This document shows positions 43,604-53,154 of a stretch of DNA of 56,220 nucleotides, in pieces. Below the pieces are notes generated by a model, which was not told where the DNA came from, made no database searches, and worked only from the letters and a program-made list of their open reading frames with translations. The stretch's first letter is position 1. Every line of letters starts with the position of its first letter. The stretch comes from Actinomycetota bacterium. Lineage in GTDB: Bacteria > Actinomycetota > Acidimicrobiia > Spongiisociales > UBA5794. The stretch spans positions 1 to 56,220 of the forward strand of contig JAADIG010000092.1 in assembly GCA_013151445.1 (NCBI GenBank), read 5' to 3'. The translations under genes and the position numbers were made by a program.

Positions 43604-44171
43604 TGTTTCGGGGAATACCGAGCTCATCCAGGGCTGCGACAACGAGCGGAAGCGGTAACCCGATGACGGTCGACTTGAGACCGTCGATGCGGTCGATGAA
43701 GTTCCTCGCTTCGCCCTGAAGTGCGTACGCCCCGGCCTTGTCGAGACTTTCGCCGGTAGCGAGGTAGGCCTCGAGGTCGTCGTCGGACAAGGACGACATA
43801 TGCACCGTGCTGGAGTCAACAAACCCGGTCGAGGAGTCCCCCGTCACGACCGCTACCCCGGTCGCAACGACATGTGTTCGACCCATAAGCGAATGCAGCA
43901 TCCGACGGGCGTCATCGATGTCCACGGGTTTGCCCACGGACTTGCCGTCGAGCACGACCGTGGTGTCGGCGGCGAGCACCACGAGGCCGGGGTGTCGCCG
44001 GGCGACATGGCGCGCCTTCTCAAGTGCGAGGCGCTCGACCATGGTGAGCGGGTCCTCGCCGGGAAGCGGACTTTCGTCAACGTCGGGTGAGTCGACCGTG
44101 AAGGTGTACCCCGATGACTGGAGGAGCAGGGCCCGTCGCGCCGATCCGCTGGCGAGCACGAACTGTGTCAT
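43596..44171 (-). CDS. maf: Maf-family nucleoside triphosphate pyrophosphatase
   Basis: The 191-aa protein opens with the Maf signature FVLASGSARRALLL (4-17), followed by DVDESPLPGEDP, the catalytic AADTTVVLDG (67-76) with Asp69 and KAGAYALQGEA. Maf proteins hydrolyse non-canonical or selected NTPs to NMPs and are tied to division control and nucleotide-pool cleaning. Its ATG overlaps the TGA of the thioesterase gene (ATGA). Confidence 0.93.
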   Translation of the reverse strand: MTQFVLASGSARRALLLQSSGYTFTVDSPDVDESPLPGEDPLTMVERLALEKARHVARRHPGLVVLAADTTVVLDGKSVGKPVDIDDARRMLHSLMGRTHVVATGVAVVTGDSSTGFVDSSTVHMSSLSDDDLEAYLATGESLDKAGAYALQGEARNFIDRIDGLKSTVIGLPLPLVVAALDELGIPRNTM

Positions 44172-44620
44172 CCGACGATGTAGGTTGCCGTACCGACTGC
44201 GATTTCCAAACCCTCATCGTTGAGGAATTCCATCCGGACGACGGCGACCCGCCCGCCAGCTCGGATCACATGCCCGTGACAGAAGAACTTCTTGCCCACC
44301 CCGGGGCGCAGATAGTCGACACGCAGGTCAATGGTGCCCAGCTTTCGGAAACCAGCAAGGGCTCCTTCATGGTCTGCGATGCGGCCGAGCACGGCCACCA
44401 AGGCAGCCATGCCGCCCACCACGTCGATTGCTGCGGAGATCACTCCGCCGTGGAGACGGCTGTCGCCGAAGTTTCCGACGAGGTCGGGGCGCATCTCGAA
44501 GCTGAGTGTCACGTTCTCCTCGGTGACTTCTTCAAGATGGATCCCGAGAACCCGGTTGAACGGAATCGCCTGCTCAATGGTGTAGATGAGATCTTTGTAG
44601 GATTCGATGATGGAAGACAT
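44168..44620 (-). CDS. PaaI-type hotdog-fold thioesterase
   Basis: The 150-aa protein has a hotdog fold with FNRVLGIHLEEVTEENVTLS and the signature GDSRLHGGVISAAIDVVGGM carrying the HGG motif and catalytic acid. DYLRPGVGKKFFCHGHVIRA is the second half of the fold. It hydrolyses acyl-CoA thioesters, often phenylacetyl- or hydroxybenzoyl-type. Coupled to maf by a 4-bp overlap, which is more likely convenience than pathway. Divergent from the LLM oxidoreductase gene. Confidence 0.87.
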   Translation of the reverse strand: MSSIIESYKDLIYTIEQAIPFNRVLGIHLEEVTEENVTLSFEMRPDLVGNFGDSRLHGGVISAAIDVVGGMAALVAVLGRIADHEGALAGFRKLGTIDLRVDYLRPGVGKKFFCHGHVIRAGGRVAVVRMEFLNDEGLEIAVGTATYIVG

Positions 44621-44702
44621 CCGCCGAGTCTAAGCGGGTGCCGCATGCCCCAAAGTAGAGTGCCGCTCAAAGAGCTTCTCCCTTGCCAAATCACGAGGTC
44701 AC

Positions 44703-45575
44703 ATGAAATTCGGAATCGTCTTCGCTAACACCGGCCCGTACGCTGACCCCGAACCGGCGGTCGTGATGGCCCAGGCAGCCGAGGGCGCAGGTTTCGAATC
44801 TGTGTGGACGGTTGAGCACATCATTTGGCCCGAGGCGTACACGTCCACGTACCCGTATCACCCAAGCGGCAAGATGCAAGGGAACACCACGACAGCGATC
44901 CCTGACTCGCTCACGTGGTTGACTTGGATCGCGGCGCACACCACGACACTGCGGGTCGCGACCGGCATTCTGCTCGTCCCCGAGCGTAACCCCCTGGTGC
45001 TCGCCAAGGCAGTTGCGACGCTGGATCACCTTTCCGGTGGAAGGTTGGAGCTGGGCATTGGTGTGGGTTGGCTCAGAGAGGAATTCGAGGCACTGGGTGT
45101 CCCCTTCGAACAACGAGGCGCCCGTACGGACGAATATGTTGCGGCCATGCGTGCACTCTGGGCGAGCGACAACGTCTCGTTCCGGGGTGAGTTCACGGAT
45201 TTCGCCAACGTGACATCAAGACCCCACCCCGTTGCAGGTACCGTTCCCATCGTGGTCGGCGGCCACACCGACGCTGCCGCACGCCGTGCCGGTCGGCTTG
45301 GGGACGGGTTCTTCCCTGGCCGCGGCTCGATTGAGGACTTCGTCCGGCTCAAGGCCGTCATGACTGAGGCCGCGGAGAAGGCCGGCCGCGATCCGGCAGC
45401 GATCGAGTTGTCCTTGCCGATGCCCCGCTCCTCTGATCCGCGGGAAGAAATCGAGACACTCATTGATCTCGGTGTTGGGCGCCTTATGGTGCCTGCCTAC
45501 CTGTTCTGGGGCGATACGCCGGACCAGTCGGTTCCCGCTTTCGCCGCAAGGGCAATGACACCGTACCTCTCGTGA
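44703..45575 (+). CDS. LLM-class F420-dependent oxidoreductase
   Basis: The 290-aa TIM-barrel protein has GAGFESVWTVEHIIWPE, LRVATGILLVPERNPLVLAK with the following LDHLSGGRLELGIGVGW, and GTVPIVVGGHTDAAARRAGR, all diagnostic of luciferase-like monooxygenases of the actinobacterial F420 group. GAGG lies before the ATG. The substrate is unknown; F420 use is family inference, since F420 and FMN enzymes share this fold. Confidence 0.87.
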   Translation: MKFGIVFANTGPYADPEPAVVMAQAAEGAGFESVWTVEHIIWPEAYTSTYPYHPSGKMQGNTTTAIPDSLTWLTWIAAHTTTLRVATGILLVPERNPLVLAKAVATLDHLSGGRLELGIGVGWLREEFEALGVPFEQRGARTDEYVAAMRALWASDNVSFRGEFTDFANVTSRPHPVAGTVPIVVGGHTDAAARRAGRLGDGFFPGRGSIEDFVRLKAVMTEAAEKAGRDPAAIELSLPMPRSSDPREEIETLIDLGVGRLMVPAYLFWGDTPDQSVPAFAARAMTPYLS

Positions 45576-45612
45576 CCCGAGTGCCGGTGGGGCACGCTAA
45601 CCCGGACAGGCC

Positions 45613-45993
45613 CTAGACGCCCGCAACAGAGGCGATCTTGGCCACCAGCGACTTTACCGAGAGCATGCCGTAGTCAAAAGTGAAAACTTCGTCGTTTTTC
45701 ATCGTGATGACGGCACGCTTCATCAAACCCTTCTTGGTCGCGGCAACGCTGGCGATGTCGGCGGTCGGCAGTTCAACCACTGCTTCCTGGTCGTTGGAGT
45801 ATCGGTAGACCGTGTGACCACCGGCTGCGGCGAATGTTGTGACATCGAGGAAGATTGCCTTGACGACGGTTGCGTTGCTTGACTCGTAGAGTGAGCGGAA
45901 CGCCACCTGGTCGCCACTGACTCGCAGTTTGCCTGTATACCTGCCCCCTTCGTCGGGGAGGTAGTTGATCGTCCATTCCTGGTCTTCACCCAT
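45613..45993 (-). CDS. Small beta-rich PH/GRAM-like hypothetical protein
   Basis: The 126-aa protein has no signal or membrane helix. The strand pattern GRYTGKLRVSGDQVAFRSL, VVKAIFLDVTTFAAAGG, VVELPTADIASVAATKKG, MKRAVITMKNDEVFTFDYG and a final helix VKSLVAKIASV matches a seven-strand PH-like or GRAM-like fold. It may be a distant soluble cousin of the four PH-like array proteins at 34499-36786. It follows the acyl-CoA dehydrogenase gene by 27 bp and may be cotranscribed with it. Function unknown. Confidence 0.6.
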   Translation of the reverse strand: MGEDQEWTINYLPDEGGRYTGKLRVSGDQVAFRSLYESSNATVVKAIFLDVTTFAAAGGHTVYRYSNDQEAVVELPTADIASVAATKKGLMKRAVITMKNDEVFTFDYGMLSVKSLVAKIASVAGV

Positions 45994-46020
45994 GTGGTGC
46001 TCGTTTCTTCTTCAACGGAC

Positions 46021-47211
46021 CTACAGTCCGAAGGCTGAGATTCCGGTAATTGCCTGACCGAGAATCAGTGTATGAATCTCGTTGGTTCCCTCGTAGGTGT
46101 ATACCGATTCAAGGTTTGTCATATGTCGGATCACCGGATACTCGAGTGTGATTCCGTTTGCGCCGAGCATTCCCCGAGCCATGCGGGCAACATCGAGAGC
46201 CATGCGGACGTTGTCGAGCTTGCCGACCGAGATGTGTGCTGAGTTCAGCGTCCCGGCATCTTTCATTCGGCCGATGTGCATTGCGAGCAGCATGCCCCTG
46301 TTTACCGAGACCATCATCTCAACGAGCTTGCGCTGGGTCAGTTGGAAACTCGCAATGGGACGATTGAACTGTTCACGTTCAAGGGTATAGGCAAGTGCGG
46401 CTTCGTAACAGGCACGTGCCGCCCCCACGGCGCCGAACAGAATGCCGAAGCGGGCCTCGTTGAGACACGACAGCGGACCCTTCATGCCACGAACACCGGG
46501 AAGTGCGGCGGCTGCGGGAAGCCGAACGTCTTCGAGGATGAGCTCCGACGTGATCGAAGCTCGCAACGACATTTTCTTGTGGATGTCCTGCGTGGAGAAC
46601 CCGGGTGTGTCGGTAGGTACGACAAAACCTCGAATACCGTCGGAGGTTTGGGCCCAGACAACAGCGACGTCGGCGACCGATCCGTTTGTGATCCACATTT
46701 TCGTACCGTTGAGGATCCAGTCATCACCGTCGGGTTTGGCGGTGGTGCGCATGCTTGACGGGTCCGACCCGGAGTCCGGTTCCGTCAGGCCGAAACATCC
46801 GATGAGGTCGCCCGAGGCCATCCCAGGGAGCCATCGCTCCTTCTGCTCGTCGGAGCCAAATGCCCAGATTGGGAACATCGCAAGTGAACCCTGAACAGAG
46901 ACGAATGATCGTGCTCCCGAGTCCCCCGCCTCGAGTTCGACACAGGCCAGGCCGTAATCGACCGCACTCATCCCGGCGCACCCATATCCGTCGAGATGCA
47001 TGCCCAACAAACCGAGTTCCCCCATCTGGGTCGCCTTCTCACGCGGGAACGTGCCCTCCTCGAACCAGTCCGCCACGAACGGGGTGATCTCGTTCGCGAC
47101 GTACTCGCGAACCGTGTCCCGCAACAGGATCTCGTCCGGACTCAGGAGCGCATCAATGTTGAGGAAGTCCAGGGGATCTACGGCACCCGGCTTCACTGGT
47201 TCTTTACTCAT
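46021..47211 (-). CDS. Acyl-CoA dehydrogenase, glutaryl-CoA dehydrogenase-like
   Basis: The 396-aa protein has FGLTEPDSGSDPSSMRTTAK, WILNGTKMWITNGSVADV, FNRPIASFQLTQRKL and the terminal RHMTNLESVYTYEGTNEIH with the catalytic Glu. These are closest to glutaryl-CoA dehydrogenases, which oxidise and decarboxylate glutaryl-CoA to crotonyl-CoA in lysine/tryptophan breakdown. AAGGACG precedes the ATG. It lies 77 bp downstream of rnhB on the same strand. Confidence 0.87.
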   Translation of the reverse strand: MSKEPVKPGAVDPLDFLNIDALLSPDEILLRDTVREYVANEITPFVADWFEEGTFPREKATQMGELGLLGMHLDGYGCAGMSAVDYGLACVELEAGDSGARSFVSVQGSLAMFPIWAFGSDEQKERWLPGMASGDLIGCFGLTEPDSGSDPSSMRTTAKPDGDDWILNGTKMWITNGSVADVAVVWAQTSDGIRGFVVPTDTPGFSTQDIHKKMSLRASITSELILEDVRLPAAAALPGVRGMKGPLSCLNEARFGILFGAVGAARACYEAALAYTLEREQFNRPIASFQLTQRKLVEMMVSVNRGMLLAMHIGRMKDAGTLNSAHISVGKLDNVRMALDVARMARGMLGANGITLEYPVIRHMTNLESVYTYEGTNEIHTLILGQAITGISAFGL

Positions 47212-47288
47212 GAACGTCCTTCGAGTCTTGGTCGGCTTCGCTCAGTTTGGTACGTCCACGCCAACCCTGCCAAACCAGGACGGAACCA

Positions 47289-47975
47289 TCAGAACAGTCG
47301 CGGCTGAGTGTTTGGGCGTTCGACGCGTTCAACACCGGGATAGGCAAGGTCATCCATCCATGACCAGCTCTTGCGATGAATGATCGTCGGCCCGTAGGCG
47401 TGCAGCGCCCGACGGTGATTTGGACTCGGATATCCCTTGTTTGCTGCGAACTCGTAGTGAGGGAACTCGGCGTCGAGCGCCCGCAGCAGCCGGTCGCGGG
47501 TGACCTTTGCGACGATCGAAGCCGCCGCGATCGAGAGACACAGCGCATCGCCTCTCACCAGCAGATGTGTCTGCGGGCCGTCCACGAAATCCCAGTTGCC
47601 ATCGACGAGGGCATGGTCCGGGAGATGCGTGAGCTGTGCGAGCGCCCGCCGCGTCGCAAGGCGTTGCGCCTCGGCCATGCCGAGCGTGTCGCATTCGCTC
47701 GGTTCGGCGTGGCCGACTGCCCATTCGTCTACCCAATCCACGATACGCTCGTACGTCGACTCGCGTTCGGGTTCGGTCAGCATCTTTGAGTCCCGTACCT
47801 TGTAGAGACGGTTCGTGCGCGGGATGGCGACGACGCCGACACTGAGCGGACCAGCCCATGACCCGCGTCCCACTTCGTCGATACCCACAACGAATCGGGC
47901 ACCCCGCTCCCAGAGGCCATTCTCGTTGGCGCGTGACGGGGCTTTTGCCCGCAAAGTCTTACGAAGGGCCGTCAT
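47289..47975 (-). CDS. rnhB: Ribonuclease HII
   Basis: ATG 47975 lies 2 nt past the yqgE stop; this trims 16 residues from the open frame and leaves 228 aa. The active site is complete: VVGIDEVGRGSWAGPL (D33, E34), ALVDGNWDF with the third Asp, SIVAKVTRDR with the last acid, then GYPSPNHRRAL. RNase HII removes ribonucleotides misincorporated into DNA. It sits in a run with yqgE and the MBL-fold gene. Confidence 0.93.
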   Translation of the reverse strand: MTALRKTLRAKAPSRANENGLWERGARFVVGIDEVGRGSWAGPLSVGVVAIPRTNRLYKVRDSKMLTEPERESTYERIVDWVDEWAVGHAEPSECDTLGMAEAQRLATRRALAQLTHLPDHALVDGNWDFVDGPQTHLLVRGDALCLSIAAASIVAKVTRDRLLRALDAEFPHYEFAANKGYPSPNHRRALHAYGPTIIHRKSWSWMDDLAYPGVERVERPNTQPRLF

Positions 47976-47977
47976 CG

Positions 47978-48505
47978 TCAGTTGAGTAGCGGATCGGGCC
48001 CGGGCGACGGATCGTATCCACAACGTTCGGCGATCCGTTGATAGAGAGTCAGGGGTTGTTCCGTGAAGAAGTCGTCGGCAGCGGCCTCAACCACAAGCCA
48101 GGATTCCATACCAATCTCCCATTCGATCTGACCGGCGTCCCACCCGGAGTAACCGGCATACACGCGGAGTCGTGGTTCGGGGTCGCGCTCTGTCTTTCGC
48201 AGGTCCACGAGGGCGAGACCCGGGAGCGTTTCATCCTCCCCGTCGGTCACACCGATGGCGTGCTCGAGTTGCACGGGGCCACCGACAAACACCGGATCTG
48301 TGTTTCGGAGCGGCACGGGTACCGGGTCGAGCACATCACCAACGAGGACATCCGATGGTTTGTTGAGGATGAAGCCGACAGTGCCGTCGTCGGTGTGCTC
48401 AATGATTCCGATGACCGTTTCCTCGAAGAAACTATCGCGCAGCTGGTTTGAGGCAAGCAACAACTTGCCCTGAAGCCATCCCTGATGTTCCCGATCAGAA
48501 TTCAT
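47978..48505 (-). CDS. yqgE: YqgE/AlgH family protein (UPF0301)
   Basis: From MNSDREHQGW the protein is 175 aa. Family marks are GKLLLASNQLRDSFFEETVI, TVGFILNKPSDV, FVGGPVQLEHAIGV and YAGYSGWDAGQIEWEI. The biochemical role is unknown. The start could be five codons earlier (MVTG); both overlap the end of the MBL gene. It is frequently near rnhB-like or holliday-resolvase genes, so the context is ordinary. Confidence 0.88.
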   Translation of the reverse strand: MNSDREHQGWLQGKLLLASNQLRDSFFEETVIGIIEHTDDGTVGFILNKPSDVLVGDVLDPVPVPLRNTDPVFVGGPVQLEHAIGVTDGEDETLPGLALVDLRKTERDPEPRLRVYAGYSGWDAGQIEWEIGMESWLVVEAAADDFFTEQPLTLYQRIAERCGYDPSPGPDPLLN

Positions 48506-49319
48506 ACCTGTCACCATCGGCTGCGATGAGAAACCCGGCCCGGGCCGCCATGTCGGTGGCGTCCGCACCAACCGTACCGAGCGGGTTTGAATGGTTGATG
48601 TGTGTCAAGACTATCTGTCCTGGCGATGTATCGAATTGTGCGATGGTGTCCGAGACGAGTGGGTGAGGAAAATCGGCGATCTCCCGCCCCGGCAATTCCG
48701 CACCTGACGAGAACGACGCATCGAGGAACGCCAGGGTGGTCGAGTCAACAATGCGGCGGGCATCGGGCCATTGGTCCCACGCGTCTATGTCCGGCAGGTA
48801 CAACATCGACCCCTGGGTCTTCCGATTCGTGACGACATAACCAACAGTGTCGGTGAAGTCCGGACGATGTGGGACGAGGTGTGCGGTGATCGTGAGACTC
48901 TCGTCGAAGGGGACATCGACCCCCGGGACGAGAACACCAAATTCGAGATGGCGACGCGTGAATAGCGCCCGCCAGGGTTCGTTGCGTGTGAGGAAGGCAT
49001 GCATCGATGCGGTTCCGAAACAGCGCACCGATGCGGTCGCCGCTGCTTCGTTACCAAAGTGAGCGAGTCCGAGGTAATGCCCCATGTGGGCGTGGGTAAG
49101 GAACACACCGCCGAGTCGATGAGGGTCAAAGGTGTTGCGTTCTGATTGGGTCCTGATGTCGGGTGATGCGTCGAACAGGTAGCTCGTCCCGCTCGGTGAG
49201 GTGACCAGCAAGGACGACGCCGTCCGGGTGATTTCGACCGGCGGACCACCGAACTGTGGGGCTCCGGCGTCCTGGCCTGATCCAAGAACTACGACGTGCG
49301 CAACTTCGGTTTCAGACAT
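48495..49319 (-). CDS. MBL-fold hydrolase, PqqB-like
   Basis: The 274-aa protein, taken from MSETEVAHVVV, has a PqqB-type metallo-beta-lactamase fold: VLGSGQDAGAPQFGG, SYLFDASPDIRTQ, FLTHAHMGHYLGLAHFG with the H-x-H-x-G-H ligands, and QIVLTHINHSNPLG. No other pqq gene is near, so it probably acts on another small molecule or is an orphan PqqB homologue. Its start overlaps the end of the AI-2E-type permease gene by 8 bp. Confidence 0.82.
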   Translation of the reverse strand: MSETEVAHVVVLGSGQDAGAPQFGGPPVEITRTASSLLVTSPSGTSYLFDASPDIRTQSERNTFDPHRLGGVFLTHAHMGHYLGLAHFGNEAAATASVRCFGTASMHAFLTRNEPWRALFTRRHLEFGVLVPGVDVPFDESLTITAHLVPHRPDFTDTVGYVVTNRKTQGSMLYLPDIDAWDQWPDARRIVDSTTLAFLDASFSSGAELPGREIADFPHPLVSDTIAQFDTSPGQIVLTHINHSNPLGTVGADATDMAARAGFLIAADGDRYEF

Positions 49320-50442
49320 CCTCGGGTTCCGCGGAATCGTTGGCATCTCCACCCAGCAGGTCCGATTCGATTAGTTCGTGACGATCGAGGAAGGCAGCGA
49401 CGAACGCCTGGGTTGTCGCTGCTGCCGGAAGCGCGATGAACGCCCCTATTGCACCCATGAGGGAGGCACCGACGATCGCAGAGCCGAAGGCAACCGCGGG
49501 GTGCAACTCCATGGTGTGGGCCGTGATCTTCGGGGCGAGGAGATAGTTCTCGATCATCTGGTAGACGATCATGAATACGAGCACACCGAGGGCAGCGGAT
49601 GGGGACTCGAGCAACCCGATGAGGAGCGGCAGGATACCGCCAATATATGTGCCAACGACGGGAATGAACTGCGACAGCACACCGAACCAGAGGGCAAGGG
49701 CGAGCGAGAACGGGATGCCGAGGGCAGCAAAGACGGCCCATGCGATTCCGGCACCTACGAGTGCCAGCAGGGCTCGGGAGTAGAAGTAGGCACCGGTCTT
49801 GTCGATGGCAATCTCGAGGCCGCGCAGTACCTCCGCCTGGTGGCGCGGCGGGAGCAGGGACAACAACGCACGCCGGACCCTGGGTGCATCGGCAGTGAGA
49901 TAGAACGCAAACAAACCAATGGTGAGGGTCTGGAACAACGTGTTGACAAGTTTGCCACTGAGACCAACGAGGCTGCCTGCAATGCCACCAGCCAATGATG
50001 TAACGTTGGAACGCAAGGCGTCGAGGGCCGCGGTCGTACCGGAGGCGGCATCGAAGCCGAAACGTTCGGCGAACGTTCCTATCTGATCGACATAGGTGGG
50101 CGCCAGGTCAACCAGCGTTCCGGCCTGGTCGACAATGAGGGGGATCATCAGGGCAACGAATAGTGTCGAGCCCAGCACAATGAGTCCGAAAAGTGCACCG
50201 GTAGCTACGCCACGTCGCCAGCCTCGTTTTTCGAGGATCGTCACCCCCGGATCGAGTGCGATTGCGATAAAGACCGCGATCGCGATCTGGATGAAGAACC
50301 CCCGCAGTTGGCGCGAGACCTCGTACAGCGCGTATGCCGCGACGAGAACACCGAGCAGCTCCCACCCCGCCCGCTTCAGCCACGGCGGCGGACCGTCCCC
50401 CAATGGATGGGGTGCCGGAGATATGGGTGAAACGTCTGTCAT
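49312..50442 (-). CDS. AI-2E/PerM-family membrane permease
   Basis: The 376-aa protein has about seven to eight membrane helices. AIAVFIAIALDPGVTILEKR is the first conserved block, SQFIPVVGTYIGGILPLLIG the central one, and MIENYLLAPKITAHTMELHP the last, all typical of the family. Members export small molecules or act as Na+/H+ antiporters; AI-2 transport is shown for few. The 72-bp gap to the divergent adenosine deaminase gene holds both promoters. Confidence 0.88.
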   Translation of the reverse strand: MTDVSPISPAPHPLGDGPPPWLKRAGWELLGVLVAAYALYEVSRQLRGFFIQIAIAVFIAIALDPGVTILEKRGWRRGVATGALFGLIVLGSTLFVALMIPLIVDQAGTLVDLAPTYVDQIGTFAERFGFDAASGTTAALDALRSNVTSLAGGIAGSLVGLSGKLVNTLFQTLTIGLFAFYLTADAPRVRRALLSLLPPRHQAEVLRGLEIAIDKTGAYFYSRALLALVGAGIAWAVFAALGIPFSLALALWFGVLSQFIPVVGTYIGGILPLLIGLLESPSAALGVLVFMIVYQMIENYLLAPKITAHTMELHPAVAFGSAIVGASLMGAIGAFIALPAAATTQAFVAAFLDRHELIESDLLGGDANDSAEPEDV

Positions 50443-50513
50443 ACGTTCAGTACACTACCGCCCACACCAACGGCGTGTCGTGTCCTACATCTGCCAAACC
50501 GAGGAAGTATCCG

Positions 50514-51551
50514 GTGACCGAGTCCAACCTACATTCGTTGAAGAAGACCGTGTTGCACGAACATCTCGATGGCAGCCTGCGCGTGCCCACATTGCTCGAC
50601 CTCGCCGACGAGTACGGCTACGACGGTTTGCCGGCATCGGACGCCGCAGGGCTCGCGGCGAGCCTTCACATGGGGGACTCCGGGTCGCTGAGCAAATATC
50701 TTGAGGCGTTCGAGTACACAATCGCGGTCATGCAGCACGAGGATGCCATCGCACGCGTGGCCTATGAGAACCTCGAGGATCTCGCCAGCGAGGGAGTCGT
50801 CTACGCAGAGATCCGCTTCGGACCGTCGCTGCACACAGCTAAGGGTCTGGACCGCTCCGCCGTCATCGAAGCGGTGATCGACGGTTTCACACGCGCCCAG
50901 CGCGACCACGGCATCGTATGGGGAATCATTGTCGACGCGCTACGCCAGGACACCGATTCGGAGACGGTCGCCGACCTTGCCATTCGGTACGCTGACAGGG
51001 GGGTTGTTGCATTCGACCTTGCGGGTCCCGAGGCCGGGAATCCGGTCCGTAACTATCTGCCTGCGTTGCGCAGCGCCAAGGAACACGGTCTCGGTATCAC
51101 GATTCATGCAGGCGAGGGCGACGGCGTCCACTCGATCTGGCAGGCGGTTGCCCTGGGGGCCGCACAGAGGATCGGCCACGGTGTTCGGATCGTCGAGGAC
51201 TGCGTCGTCGAGGATGGCGAAATCGTCGAGGTCGGATCCGTCGCACGGCGGATACGCGACCACCGAATTCCACTTGAGGTCTGCCCGACATCAAACGCAA
51301 ACACTGCCATTGTTGCCACGCCCGATGATCACCCCCTGGGCATGCTGCATCGAGCCGGTTTCGCCGTCACGCTCAATACCGACAACCGGCTGATGTCAAA
51401 CATCACCCTTACCGACGAGTACGAACTCGCTACCCGGGCATTCGGGTTCGATGAGGCGATCTTCAACGAGATGAACCGTACCGCCCTCAACGGAGCGTTC
51501 GGCGATTGGTCCCAGCGCAAGACACTCATCGATGAGCACTTTCCGGCCTAG
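50514..51551 (+). CDS. add: Adenosine deaminase
   Basis: GTG 50514 has GAGGAAG about 6 nt upstream; the longer frame from 50334 runs antisense through the permease start. The 345-aa product has LHEHLDGSLR (H-x-H zinc ligands), GLGITIHAGEGDG, RIGHGVRIVED with the catalytic His and VTLNTDNRLMS, as in actinobacterial adenosine deaminases. It converts adenosine to inosine. The adenine-deaminase-like enzyme at 15298 is a separate branch, so the genome covers both base and nucleoside. Confidence 0.92.
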   Translation: MTESNLHSLKKTVLHEHLDGSLRVPTLLDLADEYGYDGLPASDAAGLAASLHMGDSGSLSKYLEAFEYTIAVMQHEDAIARVAYENLEDLASEGVVYAEIRFGPSLHTAKGLDRSAVIEAVIDGFTRAQRDHGIVWGIIVDALRQDTDSETVADLAIRYADRGVVAFDLAGPEAGNPVRNYLPALRSAKEHGLGITIHAGEGDGVHSIWQAVALGAAQRIGHGVRIVEDCVVEDGEIVEVGSVARRIRDHRIPLEVCPTSNANTAIVATPDDHPLGMLHRAGFAVTLNTDNRLMSNITLTDEYELATRAFGFDEAIFNEMNRTALNGAFGDWSQRKTLIDEHFPA

Positions 51552-51581
51552 AGCGGCACGCCGGTCTAGAAACTCGCGCTG

Positions 51582-52403
51582 TTAGGAAGCGTCCGCCACG
51601 AACTGTTTCGCAGCCGCCACGAGGTCGGCGATAACCCGTTCTTTGTCGACTTCGTTGTGAGTCTCGTGGGCCATCCCTGGGTAGACAACGCGGCGAACGT
51701 TGGGGCGAGACTCGAGAATTTCGCTGACTTCGGTCGGGATGAGTGTGTCGTCACCACCGTGGAAGACGTAGGTTGGGATGTCAAGGTCGTTGATACGCAA
51801 CCGAACGGCCTTCATGGCATCAAGAACTGCGACCCCCATACGGGCCGTTGACTTCGTGACGACCAAGGGGTCGGCGAAGTACGCCTCACCGACGGCCGGG
51901 TCACTGCTGAGCTGGGACCCTTTGACCGATGTCGGTAGCCGGAACTTTGGTGCGACCTTGGCAATCAACCTACCGACTGTTTCTAACCCCGGGGGAAGTT
52001 TCGCCCCGAGTGCCGGTGCACTGAGAATGAGGGCATCTGGGAGGTTGTTCCCCTCGACGACGTAGCTCAAGGAGATGAGCCCGCCGAGGGAGTGACCGTA
52101 CATGACGACCGGAATCTGCCGGGTACGTACGAGTGCCATCATCTCACCAACGTCGCCAACGAATGACCCGAAGTCTTCAACATCGATGCGCGGTCCCCCG
52201 GATTCGCCATGTCCGCGAAGGTCGAAGCCCACCATGGAAAGCCCAGCGGCGGTGATGGCGGCAGCGACATGGTTGTACCGTGAGGTGTGTTCCGATATTC
52301 CGTGGACGAGGAGAACGACTCCCTGGGGATTGTCGGCTTCCCAAGTCCGCACAACGAGCGACACCCCGTCCCGGGTGACGTGCGTGGTAGTCGTGCTAGT
52401 CAT
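51582..52403 (-). CDS. Alpha/beta hydrolase, monoacylglycerol-lipase-like
   Basis: From [15 protein letters not shown] (ATG 52403, overlapping the ppgK end by 8 bp, with GGGAG upstream) the protein is 273 aa. [20 protein letters not shown] is the oxyanion-hole HG block, [14 protein letters not shown] the nucleophile elbow (GxSxG), [10 protein letters not shown] the acid and GMAHETHNE the catalytic His. It cleaves monoacylglycerol or similar esters. Confidence 0.87.
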   Translation of the reverse strand: MTSTTTTHVTRDGVSLVVRTWEADNPQGVVLLVHGISEHTSRYNHVAAAITAAGLSMVGFDLRGHGESGGPRIDVEDFGSFVGDVGEMMALVRTRQIPVVMYGHSLGGLISLSYVVEGNNLPDALILSAPALGAKLPPGLETVGRLIAKVAPKFRLPTSVKGSQLSSDPAVGEAYFADPLVVTKSTARMGVAVLDAMKAVRLRINDLDIPTYVFHGGDDTLIPTEVSEILESRPNVRRVVYPGMAHETHNEVDKERVIADLVAAAKQFVADAS

Positions 52404-53154
52404 TGCTGTCTCTCCCGTATCGTTGGTTCGCAGTGTACGCAGCACCCACGATGCCTGCGTTGTTGAGTAGGGCGGCGGGTACTACTTCGGTGGCGACCGT
52501 CAGGAACGGTGCGATTTCGTCGAAACGTTTCGCGATTCCGCCACCGAAAATGATCCTCGATGGCGTGAAGAGATGCTCGACGTAGATGAGGAACTCGTTC
52601 ACTCTGGATGCCCACCAGTCGATGCGCATGTCCTCGCGCTCTACGAGACGTGCCGCGGCGTAATCCTCGGCCTCCATGCCACGAAATTCGAGATGACCGA
52701 GTTCGGTGTTGGGAATGAGCGTGTCGTTGTACAACAAGGCACTCCCGATGCCGGTTCCGAAGGTGAGAAGCAGGACCGTCCCATCGAGGCCGCGTCCCGC
52801 ACCAAACACTGTTTCGGCAACCCCGGCGGCGTCACCGTCGTTGAGCATCGCGACCCGCAGGCCGGTCGATGCTTCGATTGCGGCAGCCGCGTCCACGCCA
52901 ACCCACCCTGGATCCATATTGTCAGCGGTTGAGATCGTGTCGTTGACGGTCACCCCCGGGAACGTGCATCCGAAGGGACTCCCCCAAGCGAAGTGAGCCA
53001 CCACTTCCGCAACGACTGCGAGGACGGCTTTGGGTGTCGCGGGACGTGGTGTCGCGACCCGGAACCGCTCCGACACCACTTCGCCCGTTGTGACATCGAC
53101 AAGTGCCCCCTTCACACCCGAACCACCGATATCGATTCCAAGAAATACGCTCAT
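52396..53154 (-). CDS. ppgK: Polyphosphate glucokinase (ROK family)
   Basis: The 252-aa protein has [17 protein letters not shown] (phosphate loop), [16 protein letters not shown] with the catalytic Asp, [13 protein letters not shown] and [11 protein letters not shown] where ROK enzymes have the sugar-binding ELGH. The short length and absence of a zinc Cys cluster match actinobacterial PpgK, which phosphorylates glucose with polyphosphate or ATP. It overlaps both neighbours by 4-8 bp. Confidence 0.9.
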   Translation of the reverse strand: MSVFLGIDIGGSGVKGALVDVTTGEVVSERFRVATPRPATPKAVLAVVAEVVAHFAWGSPFGCTFPGVTVNDTISTADNMDPGWVGVDAAAAIEASTGLRVAMLNDGDAAGVAETVFGAGRGLDGTVLLLTFGTGIGSALLYNDTLIPNTELGHLEFRGMEAEDYAAARLVEREDMRIDWWASRVNEFLIYVEHLFTPSRIIFGGGIAKRFDEIAPFLTVATEVVPAALLNNAGIVGAAYTANQRYGRDSND

